DNA of 64,000 bases from Brachionus rotundiformis (taxonomy: Eukaryota; Rotifera; Eurotatoria; Ploima; Brachionidae), in NCBI GenBank assembly GCA_016802295.1, contig JAESIW010000137.1:6627302-6691301 (forward strand), read 5' to 3'. Shown piece after piece: positions 47,390 to 57,699 of the stretch. Both the position numbers and the translations under genes were made by a program. Every line of letters starts with the position of its first letter. Within the stretch, counting starts at the first letter, position 1. The notes below the pieces were generated by a model. That model was not told the DNA's origin. It was given only the letters and a program-made list of their open reading frames with translations, and searched no databases.

Positions 47390-47700
47390 TATTTAAGAAA
47401 ATAAACAATATATTGGAATGCTAAAGTGAGTGTTAGAGGAGAAGTTGTAGGTGAGACTGTATAGACCCATGGTGAGACCTCGTCTAGACTATGCAGTGCA
47501 GGTATGAAATCCAAATATGAAAAGAGATGTGAATGCGTTAGAGAAGGTAAAAGAACGGGCAACAAAGATATGAAATTGAGTCGAAAAAGAGTGAGAGGAA
47601 ATTTGATTGAAATGTAAAAATTAGTCAATGGGCTACACTAGATAAACATGGTGATTTGATAAATAGATTAGTAATCAAAGGTATTCAGAAAGAAATTTTC
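47390..47700 (+). pseudogene. Second LINE RT thumb remnant
   Basis: Reads LYRPMVRPRLDYAVQVWNPN, then MKRDVNALEKVKERATK-like sequence and a GDLINRLVIKGI-like tail, with stops in between. It repeats the same protein region as 46990-47250 but is a separate insertion. Confidence 0.65.
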
Positions 47701-48285
47701 CATTCTTCATGTTAGCAGTCGCTACTACTACTACTACCAGATTTGTTTATGAGTCAAGTTAAGCCAATAATTAAAATTCAATTTTTTTTGTAAATAAATA
47801 AATTTGCACAAACTCTGACTGTCTCTTTCTTTTTTTAACGCACTTACCGGTCTATCTTAAAGACCTGGCAGCTTCCGGGAAACCAAAGCTTCTGGGTTCC
47901 GAGCGAAGTATGGTTGCAACCAAAATAGCAATAGCTGATAAATAGATTTGAGTTCTATTTTTCTCTACTCTGGTCTTGTTTAGAACAATTTAATCTCCAC
48001 TCTTCCTAAACTTTCACATCCATTTCTAAAACTCAATTTTAGTTTTATTTCCCTCTTCAATGGCGAGTGTTCGCACTCAGACACCTGCTTAATAGCCTGT
48101 CAAGCAAATTAAAATTATGCGCTATTTTAATAAAATATTTAAAAAAAAAATTTCTTTATACTCTTAATTTTGACTTAAATTTTTGTGATTTAGACTTAAA
48201 ACTTTGACTTGAATAGCTAAATAAATTCCTTTAATTAAATTAATTAATTATCAAAATCTAATAATTATATAATTGACAGTTTTAT
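47701..48285. other. Intergenic, no gene seen
   Basis: Downstream of the LRR gene (which runs toward it). AT-rich. Contains a (CTA)n-like short tract at 47728-47740. Confidence 0.4.
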
Positions 48286-50658
48286 TTAAAGATAACTTTT
48301 TAAATAAAGTTCATTTATGACATTTGAATAGGGATGCTTGGCAAACTTGGTAATGAGACCATTAATTTTCTTTTCATTATATTTGTGAATATAAAATTTG
48401 AGATTGGTGTAAAAATCGCGCTCGAGCAGGTCCTTGTACTGGTCATCTCTGTCCCTGCCCCACGAATAGAGCGTGAGCACATGCAGATTGGTCAGCTTGC
48501 GGAACAAATGACTGCTAAAACTCAGCTCGTTCATGTGCAACAGCAGCACCTGAAGCTGCTCTAGCTCGTCCAGAACACCTTCGCCTATTTGCTCTATTTG
48601 GCAATTGTTCAATGCCAACAGCTTTAAGCTCTTCAAATTGGTGAATATGTTTGCCAATGTTTTTATCTTGTTGCCTGCCAGACTCAGCGTTTCCAAATTA
48701 ATGAGACTTATGAACAACAATTGGTCCACAGTGGTGAACATGTTCGAGTTTAGGTAGAGCTTTTTGAGCGCGCTGAGAGTCAAAAAAACCATGTTGTTCT
48801 CGAAGAGCTCGATTTTGTTGTGACCAAGGTCCAGCGACTCGAGCATCATCAAGCTTTCCATGTGCTTTTCGCGCACACATTTCAGCTTATTGTAGCTGAG
48901 GTCGAGCGACCTGAGGCTCGCCAAGGCCTCGAACGCCCTCTCGTCTATCTCCTCCAGCTCGCACTTGGACACATTCAGCACCTTGAGCTGGCCGAGACCG
49001 CGCGAAAACTGCCCGTCCAACGCGTTCAAATAATTGCCACTCAGATCCAGCACTTGCAGCATGTTCAGGTTCTCGAAGCACCCGGCTTCCAAATGGTACA
49101 ACGAGCAGCTCCTCAGGCTCAGCTCCCTTATGAAACAGGCATAAAAGTAGTCACCAAATTGGTACCTATTGAGCACAATTAGACAATTTCGGCTCAAATT
49201 GAGCTCGCTAGAGCTGTCCGTGAGCCTAATGTCATTGAAGACCATGCGTCCCTGATTGCTGTAATTGAGACCAAGTCGTACCAGACTGGTCAATTTGAAC
49301 AAATTTTCCATATAAAAGCACTTCTTGTAGGCTAGGAGTCTGTGCGACAAATAGGGATGCTGGTCGTAGTCGACCAGCACCACGCTCATAAACCTTATCC
49401 TAAGCACATAATTGGTTATGCATTTGAGTATATTTGACCAGACAATTGGTCGCGTGGCGATCAAATTGCGGTCAAAAAATAGCACAAAAATTTTTCTTGA
49501 TTTGTTTTTAAGCTCCAAAATGGCGCTGTTTAGGTGACAATTTTTGTTCAAATAAAAAAATGCCAAATTGGCACTATTTACCAATATGACTTGGTACAAG
49601 TGTTTGTAATTGGTTAGCTCATAGTCGATTGTGTTCTTGAATATGTTCATATTTTGGACATTTTGGATGCTTTGCAACAAAGGCTGGTAGACATAGTGGG
49701 TCCAGAATTCGCGTGCTCTGTTCCACGAGTGCGCGTCAAATTGGCCAACTGAGTTCTCGATACAAGAGGTCAGCAAACGAATGGTCAGACATTCGAATTG
49801 GTTGGCTTTTTCGAGCAGGTCTTTTTGGATGTTGGAAATGTCGTCGTAGAGAGACTTGCTGTCCAGAAGCACTTGGCTCATTGGGACCAGCTGGACGGGC
49901 TGGATGGGCTCGTAGCAGGCAGGCATCTCGGCCTTGAACGTCTTGAGCTTAAAGCAGTATTTGGACAGGTCCGATGCGGAGTTTTTGGAGTAGAGAACGC
50001 AGTCTGGCTTGAATTGGTCATAGGAAAAGTCTTTGAGGTACTTGACCGCGTAGGAGAACAGCTCGTTGGGGTCCTTGGCGCCGACGATCTCTACACCAAT
50101 GTAGCTCTGAGTGATCTTGTTGTATTTGCATTTGGGGTAGTACTGGCCGTACTTTTGGACAAAGGCTAGCGCTTCTTGGAGACTATTGATGCTTTTGAAG
50201 AGGTATAGTGCGTCAGCGTCTACCATTAGATTGGTCAAGTCGGCCCAGAAGCCGGACTCGATTTTTTTGAACAATTTTATGACTATTTTTTTGTACAGTT
50301 TGGGACCGCCGGTGCGGAAGCTTATGGTCGAGCTTTTTTTGCTCAGCTTTTCGTCTGGCTCGACCAGTGAGTCGTCCAGATGCTCGGCAAGCTGTTTGGC
50401 TTGTTCGGCACGGATTTTTTTGTACATGGTATCGAGCACCGAGCCGTAATAGGGCGGCTCGGACAGGAACTCGTTGAGAGCGCGGTGAGAGCTGAAGTGC
50501 AGGTATTGCTCGAAAGAGATGACTTGGTGGTTTGTGCCATCTTGCTGGACATTGATTGGTGAGAAAAGTGGAAATTTTGAATGAGAGTTTTGAAGCTCGT
50601 CGTAGCCGCAGGTAAACACCGTTTCTTGGTCTTGACTTTGGCTACAAGGATGATCCAT
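48286..50658 (-). CDS. Intracellular leucine-rich-repeat protein with orphan N-terminal region
   Basis: An intronless 790-residue protein from the first ATG at 50658; the open frame upstream has no Met. No signal peptide or membrane helix. The first about 480 residues match no domain I recognise. They contain a predicted alternating alpha/beta stretch (VILVNSANLAFFYLN, KSRKIFVLFFDRN, MSVVLVDYD) that could be an enzyme-like or NTPase-like fold. Residues about 500-725 form roughly nine LRRs (LQVLDLSGNYLNALDG, LRSLDLSYNKLKCV, LESLDLGHNKIELF). A domain followed by LRRs recalls cytosolic receptors, but no NACHT P-loop is visible. It may belong to a lineage-specific LRR family; function unknown. 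Confidence 0.75.
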   Translation of the reverse strand: MDHPCSQSQDQETVFTCGYDELQNSHSKFPLFSPINVQQDGTNHQVISFEQYLHFSSHRALNEFLSEPPYYGSVLDTMYKKIRAEQAKQLAEHLDDSLVEPDEKLSKKSSTISFRTGGPKLYKKIVIKLFKKIESGFWADLTNLMVDADALYLFKSINSLQEALAFVQKYGQYYPKCKYNKITQSYIGVEIVGAKDPNELFSYAVKYLKDFSYDQFKPDCVLYSKNSASDLSKYCFKLKTFKAEMPACYEPIQPVQLVPMSQVLLDSKSLYDDISNIQKDLLEKANQFECLTIRLLTSCIENSVGQFDAHSWNRAREFWTHYVYQPLLQSIQNVQNMNIFKNTIDYELTNYKHLYQVILVNSANLAFFYLNKNCHLNSAILELKNKSRKIFVLFFDRNLIATRPIVWSNILKCITNYVLRIRFMSVVLVDYDQHPYLSHRLLAYKKCFYMENLFKLTSLVRLGLNYSNQGRMVFNDIRLTDSSSELNLSRNCLIVLNRYQFGDYFYACFIRELSLRSCSLYHLEAGCFENLNMLQVLDLSGNYLNALDGQFSRGLGQLKVLNVSKCELEEIDERAFEALASLRSLDLSYNKLKCVREKHMESLMMLESLDLGHNKIELFENNMVFLTLSALKKLYLNSNMFTTVDQLLFISLINLETLSLAGNKIKTLANIFTNLKSLKLLALNNCQIEQIGEGVLDELEQLQVLLLHMNELSFSSHLFRKLTNLHVLTLYSWGRDRDDQYKDLLERDFYTNLKFYIHKYNEKKINGLITKFAKHPYSNVINELYLKSYL

Positions 50659-51406
50659 TTGGTTTAGATTGACTTTGGCAAATAGTTTGCCCAAAAAAAG
50701 TCATTCAATTTTTATTTTAAATTGATCCTAAGAGACAATTTTTTTTTCGCTTGGTTATGGATTACATGGTGATGATTATTTTTATTAAAAATTATTAATT
50801 AAAAAATTAAAATTAAGATTGTTCAATTTCAATTTCGAGGTTAACCAACAGGCTAGTGCACTTGTCATCAAGACTGATTAACACTCCATTTATTAAATAA
50901 TATAAAATATTTTTTACAAATTAAAAATGAATAAAATTTTTTATAACATTATTTTAAAAAAGTAAAACATTGAAATATTTAATTTAAAATTTTTTGAATT
51001 TTTTTTCTGAAATCTGAGAAAATTGAATGCTTAAAAGTTGTAAATTTCAACATTGATGTCTTGGTCACAAAGCAATTTATAAGTCTTGAGTAGAAAAATC
51101 CAAAAGCTTTTTTACCATTTACTGATTTTGATGTTGGTTCTATCAGATTCTCACTGTTCCTTAAATTATATTTTAAATTTCGTGAGTCATTTTTCTTTAA
51201 ATTCTGCCTTAGATTTTCAAGAGAGTTATGAAAGTACAGTGTTTTATAAGCAAAAGATAACATTCTATCTAGTATTCTATGTTGGAATGCATATAGGCTT
51301 TTCTAAGAAGTTATTAATATCGTTAAAGCTACATACTTCAAATTTGAACTTAAACAGTATAAGTATAGATAAATAATAACTCTTAGCAAGTTTGATTGTT
51401 TTAAAT
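50659..51406. other. Intergenic, no supported gene
   Basis: AT-rich. A 94-codon antisense ORF at 50979-51263 (Lys/Asn-rich) has no recognisable motif. It may be further decay of the transposase remnant that follows. Confidence 0.4.
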
Positions 51407-51765
51407 TTATGTTTTAAATTTTTTCTTGGCAACAAGTAGCTCTAAAACAGAGTCTGTCTCTTCGCTGCTATTAATAGCGTTATTGTTAATCATTTGTGTT
51501 TCGCTAGGCTGACGAATTATATAGCTAGTCGATTCTTTTGAGTGACCAGGACATTTTTTTCTTTCTAGTGGAATATTCATTGCAATCTCTTTAAAACTAC
51601 ACGGTTCAAGATGAGAAAATAACTAAATTTTCATAGCCAATAAAAATGACTTGCCCAAACGTGAAGTGTCAGCAATCACATGATCGCATTTATAGTTTTT
51701 CGCTTCTATTTTCAAGGATAACTGTTTCAGAATGGCGAATGTACTGCTGATAAATAACAAATAAA
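51407..51765 (-). pseudogene. MULE-type transposase C-terminal remnant (SWIM region)
   Basis: Antisense reading gives KNYKCDHVIADTSRLGKSF, an in-frame stop, then MNIPLERKKCPGHSKESTS, RQPSETQ and a Ser/Glu-rich end. The C-x-H pair followed by a basic Pro/Gly segment and RQ resembles the SWIM zinc finger plus GRPK tail of Mutator-like transposases. The first Cys pair is lost. Tentative; it is of interest because a 10-bp-TSD element lies 15 kb away. Confidence 0.4.
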
Positions 51766-52042
51766 TATATTTTAAATAAAATTGAGACTATTTATTAATC
51801 TTGTAATTGATAACTGAAATGATCCAAACTTGAAGATTTTTTTTTTGAATAAATATAAACTGAATGAAATTAAATAAAATTTAGAAAAAATATTCAAAAT
51901 TACGAGTAATTAAGGTTTGAATGATTTATTAAAAAAAATGATTAAATTAAAAAAAAATCCTTTTTTTTCCAAATAAACATTTTTAATTTAAAACTAAATC
52001 TTAACAAAATTAATAAGATTTAATTTTAGTAATAAATTAGAT

Positions 52043-52267
52043 TTAAAAGAATGAGCCTCCACACGAAGATCCACAGCTAGAAATTTGTGGCAATGGCAAT
52101 GGCATTGGGAGTGGAGCTGGAGCAGAGCATGGAGAACCACAGCTTGAAATTTGTGGCAATGATAAAGGCAATGGCATTGGAGTTGGAAGTGGAGCTGGAA
52201 TATTAAATGATGGAAGGATTGGAGCAGCGAATGAAGCGCCGAATGATGAACCACATGGAGAGCACAT
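52043..52267 (-). CDS. Cys/Pro repeat protein, short copy (74 aa)
   Basis: Starts MCSPCGSSFGASFAAP. One full copy of the 22-residue unit (ISSCGSPCSAPA, then PLPMPLPLPQ) is followed by the shared end ISSCGSSCGGSFF. The two long copies at 54380 and 59903 have four units. Homology extends from about 51950 to 52415, including a TATA-like box at 52353-52359. No signal peptide. Low complexity; function unknown. Confidence 0.65.
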   Translation of the reverse strand: MCSPCGSSFGASFAAPILPSFNIPAPLPTPMPLPLSLPQISSCGSPCSAPAPLPMPLPLPQISSCGSSCGGSFF

Positions 52268-52490
52268 TTTGGTTAATTGTTATTCCTAATTTGGACAAGA
52301 GATTATTAATTGGTAAATTGAATTTGATTCTATGTGCTCAATTTTCACTTTCATTTATAATGCTTTGCCAATCTGGCTCGGAATCACAAGACCATTAAAT
52401 TTTTTTCTTTTTTCAATAAATTTATTTAATTATATGTTTATTAAATTAAAAAATTCTATTCAAAATTGATACAAGAAAAAGAGCTAATTC

Positions 52491-53021
52491 TTATGAGCTC
52501 TTTGGAGCCGACTCGCTTGACCGATTCGTCAACTGAGCCATGGCTTTTTTATTGTTTATTTTCTTCGCCAATTCCATTGATTCAATCATCAAATTTCTAA
52601 TTGACTAATAAAAAAGTGGTTACTTCCAACTTGATTAATTATAGCATCATACCTCGACAATCTGGTCCGATTCGGACACTTTTTTCACCGCATCCATAGA
52701 ATACTCCAAATCAAACTTGCTACCTTGCAGTCTATTGGTAATACTTTCCATCTCTCTATTCTTGTCCATCATCGCTGGCACGGTTTTTCTCACATGTTCC
52801 TTAATTGCCTGTAACTTTTAAATTTCTTTTTCACCATCTGAATTTACCTGAATACGGTACAGACCAATTGAGGGCTCATTTGAGTTTTCGTATATCGAAT
52901 TGTTCAAACCAATGATAGTCTTTCTGGCCTTTACTTCAACATCGGTCAGAATGTGGTTGCTTAGCGCCGGGCTAGTGCCCGAATTAGGAACTATTTTGGC
53001 AAAACTTTCCAATGAATTCAT
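52491..53021 (-). CDS. BORCS8: BORCS8 (BLOC-1-related complex subunit 8)
   Basis: Exons 53021-52848, 52799-52653, 52604-52491 with two 48-base introns give 144 residues. The core reads NSIYENSNEPSIGLYRIQ, EHVRKTVPAMM, then FDLEYSMDAVKKV and SIRNLMIESM, lining up with BORCS8 along its length. BORC is the lysosome-surface complex that recruits ARL8 and kinesin to move lysosomes outward. The C-terminus is a short Ser-rich tail. The gene is divergent from NTMT1 with 112 bases between starts. Another AG nine bases upstream of 52799 would add three residues (AIK); I chose the one matching the family. Confidence 0.9.
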
Positions 53022-53133
53022 CAAAAATAATATTCAAAAAATAAACTTAAATTTGCTTTTTATAATAATTAATAAAAATAATTAAATAATTTGCATTTAT
53101 AATTTAAAATTTTATTTTTTAAAATAAAAAAAT
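53022..53133. promoter_or_regulatory. Bidirectional promoter between BORCS8 and NTMT1
   Basis: Only 112 bases separate the two divergent start codons, so both promoters and 5' UTRs must lie here or overlap. Sequence is almost entirely A/T; no TATA call is meaningful. Confidence 0.6.
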
Positions 53134-53907
53134 ATGAGCGTTGAAGATAAAGGTGAAAAAAAGATAAAATTTTATCAGTTGTCGGAGGACTATTGGTCCA
53201 GACAGCCGGCCACTGTGAACGGTATGCTCGGAGGCTTTGATTACGTATCCCAAGCGGACATTGACCAGTCGCAGAGCTTCCTGAACTCGCTTAAGAGCGT
53301 AGGTATTTATTCTTGGACAAAAAATGGTTTTTAAAAGTTTGCCAAACAGACCCACAAGCTCGGAGATACCAAGCTGGCTCTGGACTGTGGCGCCGGCATT
53401 GGCAGAATAACCAAAAATTTGCTGGTCAAAAATTTTGACAATGTGGAAATGGTCGATGTCACAGAGGAGTTTATAGCCAAAGCCAAGGAGTACCTGGGCG
53501 CCGATTCGGCCAAAGTGGCTCAGTTCCATGTGAGCTCTCTGCAAAATTTTCATCCACAAGTGAACAGATATGACTGCATTTGGATACAATGGGTTCTTGG
53601 TAAATAATTTTTATTCTGGTTAATATGGAAGTGGTAGTTTATGAATTAAGGCTATTTGACTGATGCTGACTTGGTTGAGTTTTTGAAAAGGTGCAAATTG
53701 GCGCTAAAGCAAAATGGTGTTTGTGTAATAAAGGAGAATTTGAGCAAAGATGAGCGTGAATTTGACGAAGAGGACAGTTCGTACACAAGGACAAAGAGCG
53801 AGTACTTGAACATAATTCACAAGGCCGGATGGCGTTTGGTCAAAGATGAAAAACAGAGAAATTTTCCAAAAGAGCTGTATGAAGTGCGCATGTTCGCTCT
53901 ACAATAA
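53134..53907 (+). CDS. NTMT1: NTMT1 N-terminal protein methyltransferase
   Basis: Exons 53134-53298, 53338-53599, 53651-53907 (introns of 39 and 51 bases) join to 227 residues, the family length. Diagnostic stretches are FYQLSEDYWSRQPATVNGML, then GGFDYVS; the SAM motif ALDCGAGIGRITKNLL; VEMVDVTEEFI; and RYDCIWIQWVLGYLTD. NTMT1 adds methyl groups to the exposed alpha-amine of proteins starting X-Pro-Lys after Met removal, such as RCC1. The 39-base intron is near the lower limit for animal splicing. Confidence 0.95.
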
Positions 53908-54287
53908 AGTTTAAAAAAAATTTGGACAATTTTTTAATTTAGTTGATTAAATTAGGTGGAAGTTTTCCAATCTTTGGACTAAAACTTGTTTTTAATTGAA
54001 AAAGTTTTTTGTTAAGAAAAGATAAAAAGAAATTTATACGAATGGATATAAGAAACAATGTACAATTTATTGAACAATATAGATATATTTTCTATACTTT
54101 TTAGATACCTGTTTAAGCATTAATTTAAAAGAACTATCAAGAAAATTATAATTTGGAACTAAAATAAATGAATATTATTAAAATTAAATAAACATAAACT
54201 TTCTAAAGAGATAAAAAAAAATTTTTTGTAAAATGAAAAGAAAAAAATTTAATGGTCTTGTGATTCCGAGCCAGATTGGCAAAGCAT

Positions 54288-54294
54288 TATAAAT
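54288..54294 (+). promoter_or_regulatory. TATA box candidate of Cys/Pro repeat gene
   Basis: TATAAAT 92 bases before the ATG. The same box stands in front of all three copies (also 60435-60441 minus and 52353-52359 minus). Confidence 0.55.
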
Positions 54295-54379
54295 GAAAGT
54301 GAAAATTGAGCACATAGAATCAAATTCAATTTACCAATTAATAATCTCTTGTCCAAATTAGGAATAACAATTAACCAAA

Positions 54380-54826
54380 ATGTGCTCTCCATGTGGTTCA
54401 TCATTCGGCGCTTCATTCGCTGCTCCAATCCTTCCATCATTTAATATTCCAGCTCCACTTCCAACTCCAATGCCATTGCCTTTATCATTGCCACAAATTT
54501 CAAGCTGTGGTTCTCCATGCTCTGCTCCAGCTCCACTCCCAATGCCATTGCCATTGCCACAAATCTCTAGCTGTGGTTCTCCATGCTCTGCTCCAGCCCC
54601 ACTCCCAATGCCACTACCACTTCCAGAACCATTGCCATTGCCACCAATTTCAAGCTGTGGCTCTCCATGCTCTGCTCCAGCTCCACTCCCAATGCCATTG
54701 CCATTGCCACAAATTTCTAGCTGTGGCTCTCCATGCTCTGCTCCAGCTCCACTCCCAATGCCATTGCCTTTACCATTGCCACAAATCTCTAGCTGTGGAT
54801 CTTCGTGTGGAGGCTCATTCTTCTAA
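54380..54826 (+). CDS. Cys/Pro repeat protein, long copy 1 (148 aa)
   Basis: The N-terminus MCSPCGSSFGASFAAP leads into a Pro/Leu/Met-rich start. Four 22-28-residue units of ISSCGSPCSAPA plus PLPMPLPLPQ follow. The end is ISSCGSSCGGSFF. Cys pairs (CGSPC) recur once per unit and could be crosslinked; the Pro-Leu stretches should be extended. No signal peptide. Short units suggest a structural or fibre-like protein, as in some keratin-associated or cuticular proteins; that is inference only. A second long frame in the same bases (54393-54851) is a by-product of the repeats. Identical to 59903-60349. Confidence 0.65.
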   Translation: MCSPCGSSFGASFAAPILPSFNIPAPLPTPMPLPLSLPQISSCGSPCSAPAPLPMPLPLPQISSCGSPCSAPAPLPMPLPLPEPLPLPPISSCGSPCSAPAPLPMPLPLPQISSCGSPCSAPAPLPMPLPLPLPQISSCGSSCGGSFF

Positions 54827-55261
54827 ATCGACAAAAATTCGATTTTTTTAATTATATTTAATTATATAAATTAATTTAGAATTTAGAAATATTTATTTGG
54901 AAAAAAAAAAGGATTTTTTTTGTTTTCTTATCTTTTTTTTGAAATAAAAATTAATTGACAATAAAAATTAATTTTATTTTATTTAATTTGAAAATAGAAA
55001 AGTCTAGTTATAAATAATTAATCAGAATTTTAAGTGATAAAAGGTTTTAATTTCTATTTATTTTGGTTTAAAAATAAAAAATAAACATTCATTTTTGTTT
55101 CTTTTTATTTAATAGTTTTTAAATGATAATTTAACAAAGGAAATGATTAGATAACATATAAAAAAATCCATTTTTTCTTAATCAATAAATATTCTAATTA
55201 AATTTTGAATTTAAAGTAAAAATAAAAAAAAATTAAATTTTTAAAGAAAAATTAAAAAATG

Positions 55262-56017
55262 TCATTTTCTAATTGTGTCAACTAAAATTTGTTTATCTGT
55301 CTTGATCGTCAATGGAAATGGACACTGATTTGGCGGTGCAATTACTTTGTCCAGCGATTTCAAATCATTGAGCAGTGTGTCAATCGATTTGGTAGACTCT
55401 TTTTTGATCCTGTTGGTCTTGTTCAAATGCTTTATTATGTAATTTGACAATGACTTTTTGGAACATTTGACAAATGAGGACAATGTGTCCAGCAAAATGT
55501 CAAACGCTTCCTCGGACACCACAGCTGATTCCACGTCTATTTTGTCCGAGATTATTTTTGTTGCCAAGAGCTCTTTTTGTCTCGAACTCAAACGATGGTT
55601 TATGCTCTTGATACACTTGACCCTAGTAATCGCATCACTCCGGACAAAACACTTTTTACAGCACAATTTTCTATCACTCTTCTCCATCACATACTCACTA
55701 CTTGGTCCAACACTCTCGCCACACTGGCCACACTTGGCACACTCCGTGTGAACCAGCAATCGCTCGCTCTCACCCTTCAGATTAAATATGGTGCTCTTCG
55801 AGTCAAAGTTCTTCAAACACAGCGCACACTCTAGTGTATGGATAAAGTCATTGGTGCAGTACAATCTGCCATTTTGGTCAATTATTGGCAGATCATTCAC
55901 AAACTTAGCTCCACAACACACACACTCAAAGCATTTGTGATGATACAGCCTCTTTTCCAACTCGACATACACATCCATCAAACCATTTATCTCTTTGTCA
56001 CACTGAGCGCACTCCAT
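55262..56017 (-). CDS. Two-LIM-domain protein, copy 1 (251 aa)
   Basis: Intronless; first ATG at 56017. LIM1 is residues 3-57: Cys3, Cys6, His26, Cys29, then Cys32, Cys35, Cys54 and Asp57. LIM2 begins at Cys64 (ECALCLKNFDS) and ends LCCKKC near residue 122. The 125 residues after it are helical and basic (INHRLSSRQKELLATKI, SLSNYIIKHLNKTNRIKKES). They do not form a recognisable homeodomain: there is no WFxNxR segment. LIM domains mediate protein binding in transcriptional or cytoskeletal complexes. It may be a decayed LIM-homeodomain protein or a LIM-only type. Identical copy at 58712-59467. Confidence 0.85.
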   Translation of the reverse strand: MECAQCDKEINGLMDVYVELEKRLYHHKCFECVCCGAKFVNDLPIIDQNGRLYCTNDFIHTLECALCLKNFDSKSTIFNLKGESERLLVHTECAKCGQCGESVGPSSEYVMEKSDRKLCCKKCFVRSDAITRVKCIKSINHRLSSRQKELLATKIISDKIDVESAVVSEEAFDILLDTLSSFVKCSKKSLSNYIIKHLNKTNRIKKESTKSIDTLLNDLKSLDKVIAPPNQCPFPLTIKTDKQILVDTIRK

Positions 56018-56679
56018 CTTTGCCAAATTTACCCTTGCCTTTACTTTTTTTATTTATTAATTCAAACTTTCTCTTATTCAATAAATTAAATTTTTTATTA
56101 TTTTTGTCTATTGATTCTTTACAATCAATTTAGTCACACTACTTAAATACCATCTATCAATTGTCAAATGGCAACCAATTGGATTCAGAAATTAATTTTA
56201 CTTTCATACTTAATTATTACCTGTGAGATATTTTTCCTGACACTTTTTATTATGCGGAAATAGTTTTTTTTCATGTAAATTTATCTAATTTTCAAGTCTG
56301 TATGAATAATCGGCTTCTGAGATAAGATATTTTACAGACAATTCGACTAGTACAATTTCCTAATTTGATTATATTGATCTGATTAGATTCAATCAATCTT
56401 TAATTATATCAAATTATAGACTGATATATTTTCTTTTGATATAATTATATTTTGATTTAAGATTTTTTATCTAAGCAATGAAAAAATAATTGTACATTTT
56501 AATTTTTATCAGTGTTATCAATTAAGAATGGGGATTTCAATTCAGGTGTCAGTAAAGTAAATTATTGCAAGAGATGAGTTTTGTGATCAAAGCCACCATA
56601 ATTTTATTTCACAATTTTATATCTAATTTGACCAAAAGCTCGCTCATACGATCAAATCAGGCACTCAGAACATAAGAGC

Positions 56680-56943
56680 CGAAATGCAAAAAATGCAAAA
56701 TCGAGTGTTGCGAATCATAAAGTATTTTCCACTAAAGACAAGTATAAAAACAATCCACAAAGAGCTAAGAATCGACTTGATCGATGACAGAGCAAACAAG
56801 CTTTTTTCTAAATTTATCAGCACAAGGCAAAGCCATGAAATAATAGCTCAGGAGATCCAGGACTTTCTGCTTCAAAACACCTCCAGAAACAATCTAAAGT
56901 ACAAAACACCCTTTGATTCAATCATTAACACAAATTTTTAGCA
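56680..56943 (+). pseudogene. LINE 3' coding tail
   Basis: Reads MQKMQNRVLRIIKYFPLKTS, then IHKELRIDLIDDRANKLFSK, ending in a stop. This is the conserved LQxxQNRxLR end of LINE RT ORFs. Lies in the unique spacer between the inverted arms. Confidence 0.75.
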
Positions 56944-57699
56944 AAAATTTAATTTAACAATTTATATTTAATTGAGACATTAACACTATACACATATAAT
57001 TAATACATATCTTAATCATATTGCAACCATGCGGACTGAAAAGAAGGCTCTGCCATTCGGAACTGCCCTGGAAAAAACTTTTCCTAAATTATTTTTTTAA
57101 TAAATAATAAATTGGCCAAAAGCTCAAAATTTTCATTAATTGTATTAAAATTATCGTGTGGTGTTTACTCTGCAGAGTAATTGCACAGTCCTAAAGAATA
57201 CTTTTGGATGGTTTGAAGTCTTATTTTATTGCATTAAGCAAATCTTCTTAAAATGAAGCTTTTTTGAATTGAATTGGAGCTCACAACCTCTATGATTATT
57301 GAATTTGCTGAAACTTATATAATAAAACAACTATTTTGATAATTGTGAATGCTCATTTATGCTGCTTGTTGATCATTCTGTGACGCTGTGACCATATAAA
57401 CTGTTGGTCCCCTTACACTAGATCTTGTTTTTCTTTTTTTTAGGAGAAACGAATAATATTGTGGTAAATTTTTTAATAGGTTATTTGTCAATCAGTATTA
57501 GGAGTTATTTTTCTTAATTTTGCTTTCAATAACACTAAATAACAAAGAGTGATTTTTTATTGGCTTCAAGTGGAGCATTTAATCATTTCTTTCGATTCCC
57601 ACACAATCCTTTTTCGTCAGCGCTCCTTCACCCCATTCTTCATTGCAACAATCTCTTTCTGTCAATCTTTTGATTAACATGCTAAGGAAGTATCATAAG

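Larger units (their letters stand above)
54178..56219 (+). repeat. 2,042-bp inverted duplication, left arm
   Basis: Every position x pairs with 114729 minus x in the right arm 58510-60551. Checks at both gene starts, both stops and both ends hold with no length difference. Contains the Cys/Pro repeat gene (+) and LIM gene (-). A 2,290-bp unique spacer separates the arms. Confidence 0.95.

Noticed and set aside
50979..51263. 94-codon antisense ORF
   Set aside because: Lys/Asn/Phe-rich without motif; AT-rich chance or decayed transposon.
54393..54851. 152-codon His/Leu/Gln ORF overlapping the Cys/Pro repeat gene (also in the right arm)
   Set aside because: Arises because the tandem unit is open in more than one frame; the other frame has the better-placed start and cleaner repeats, though I cannot exclude it fully.
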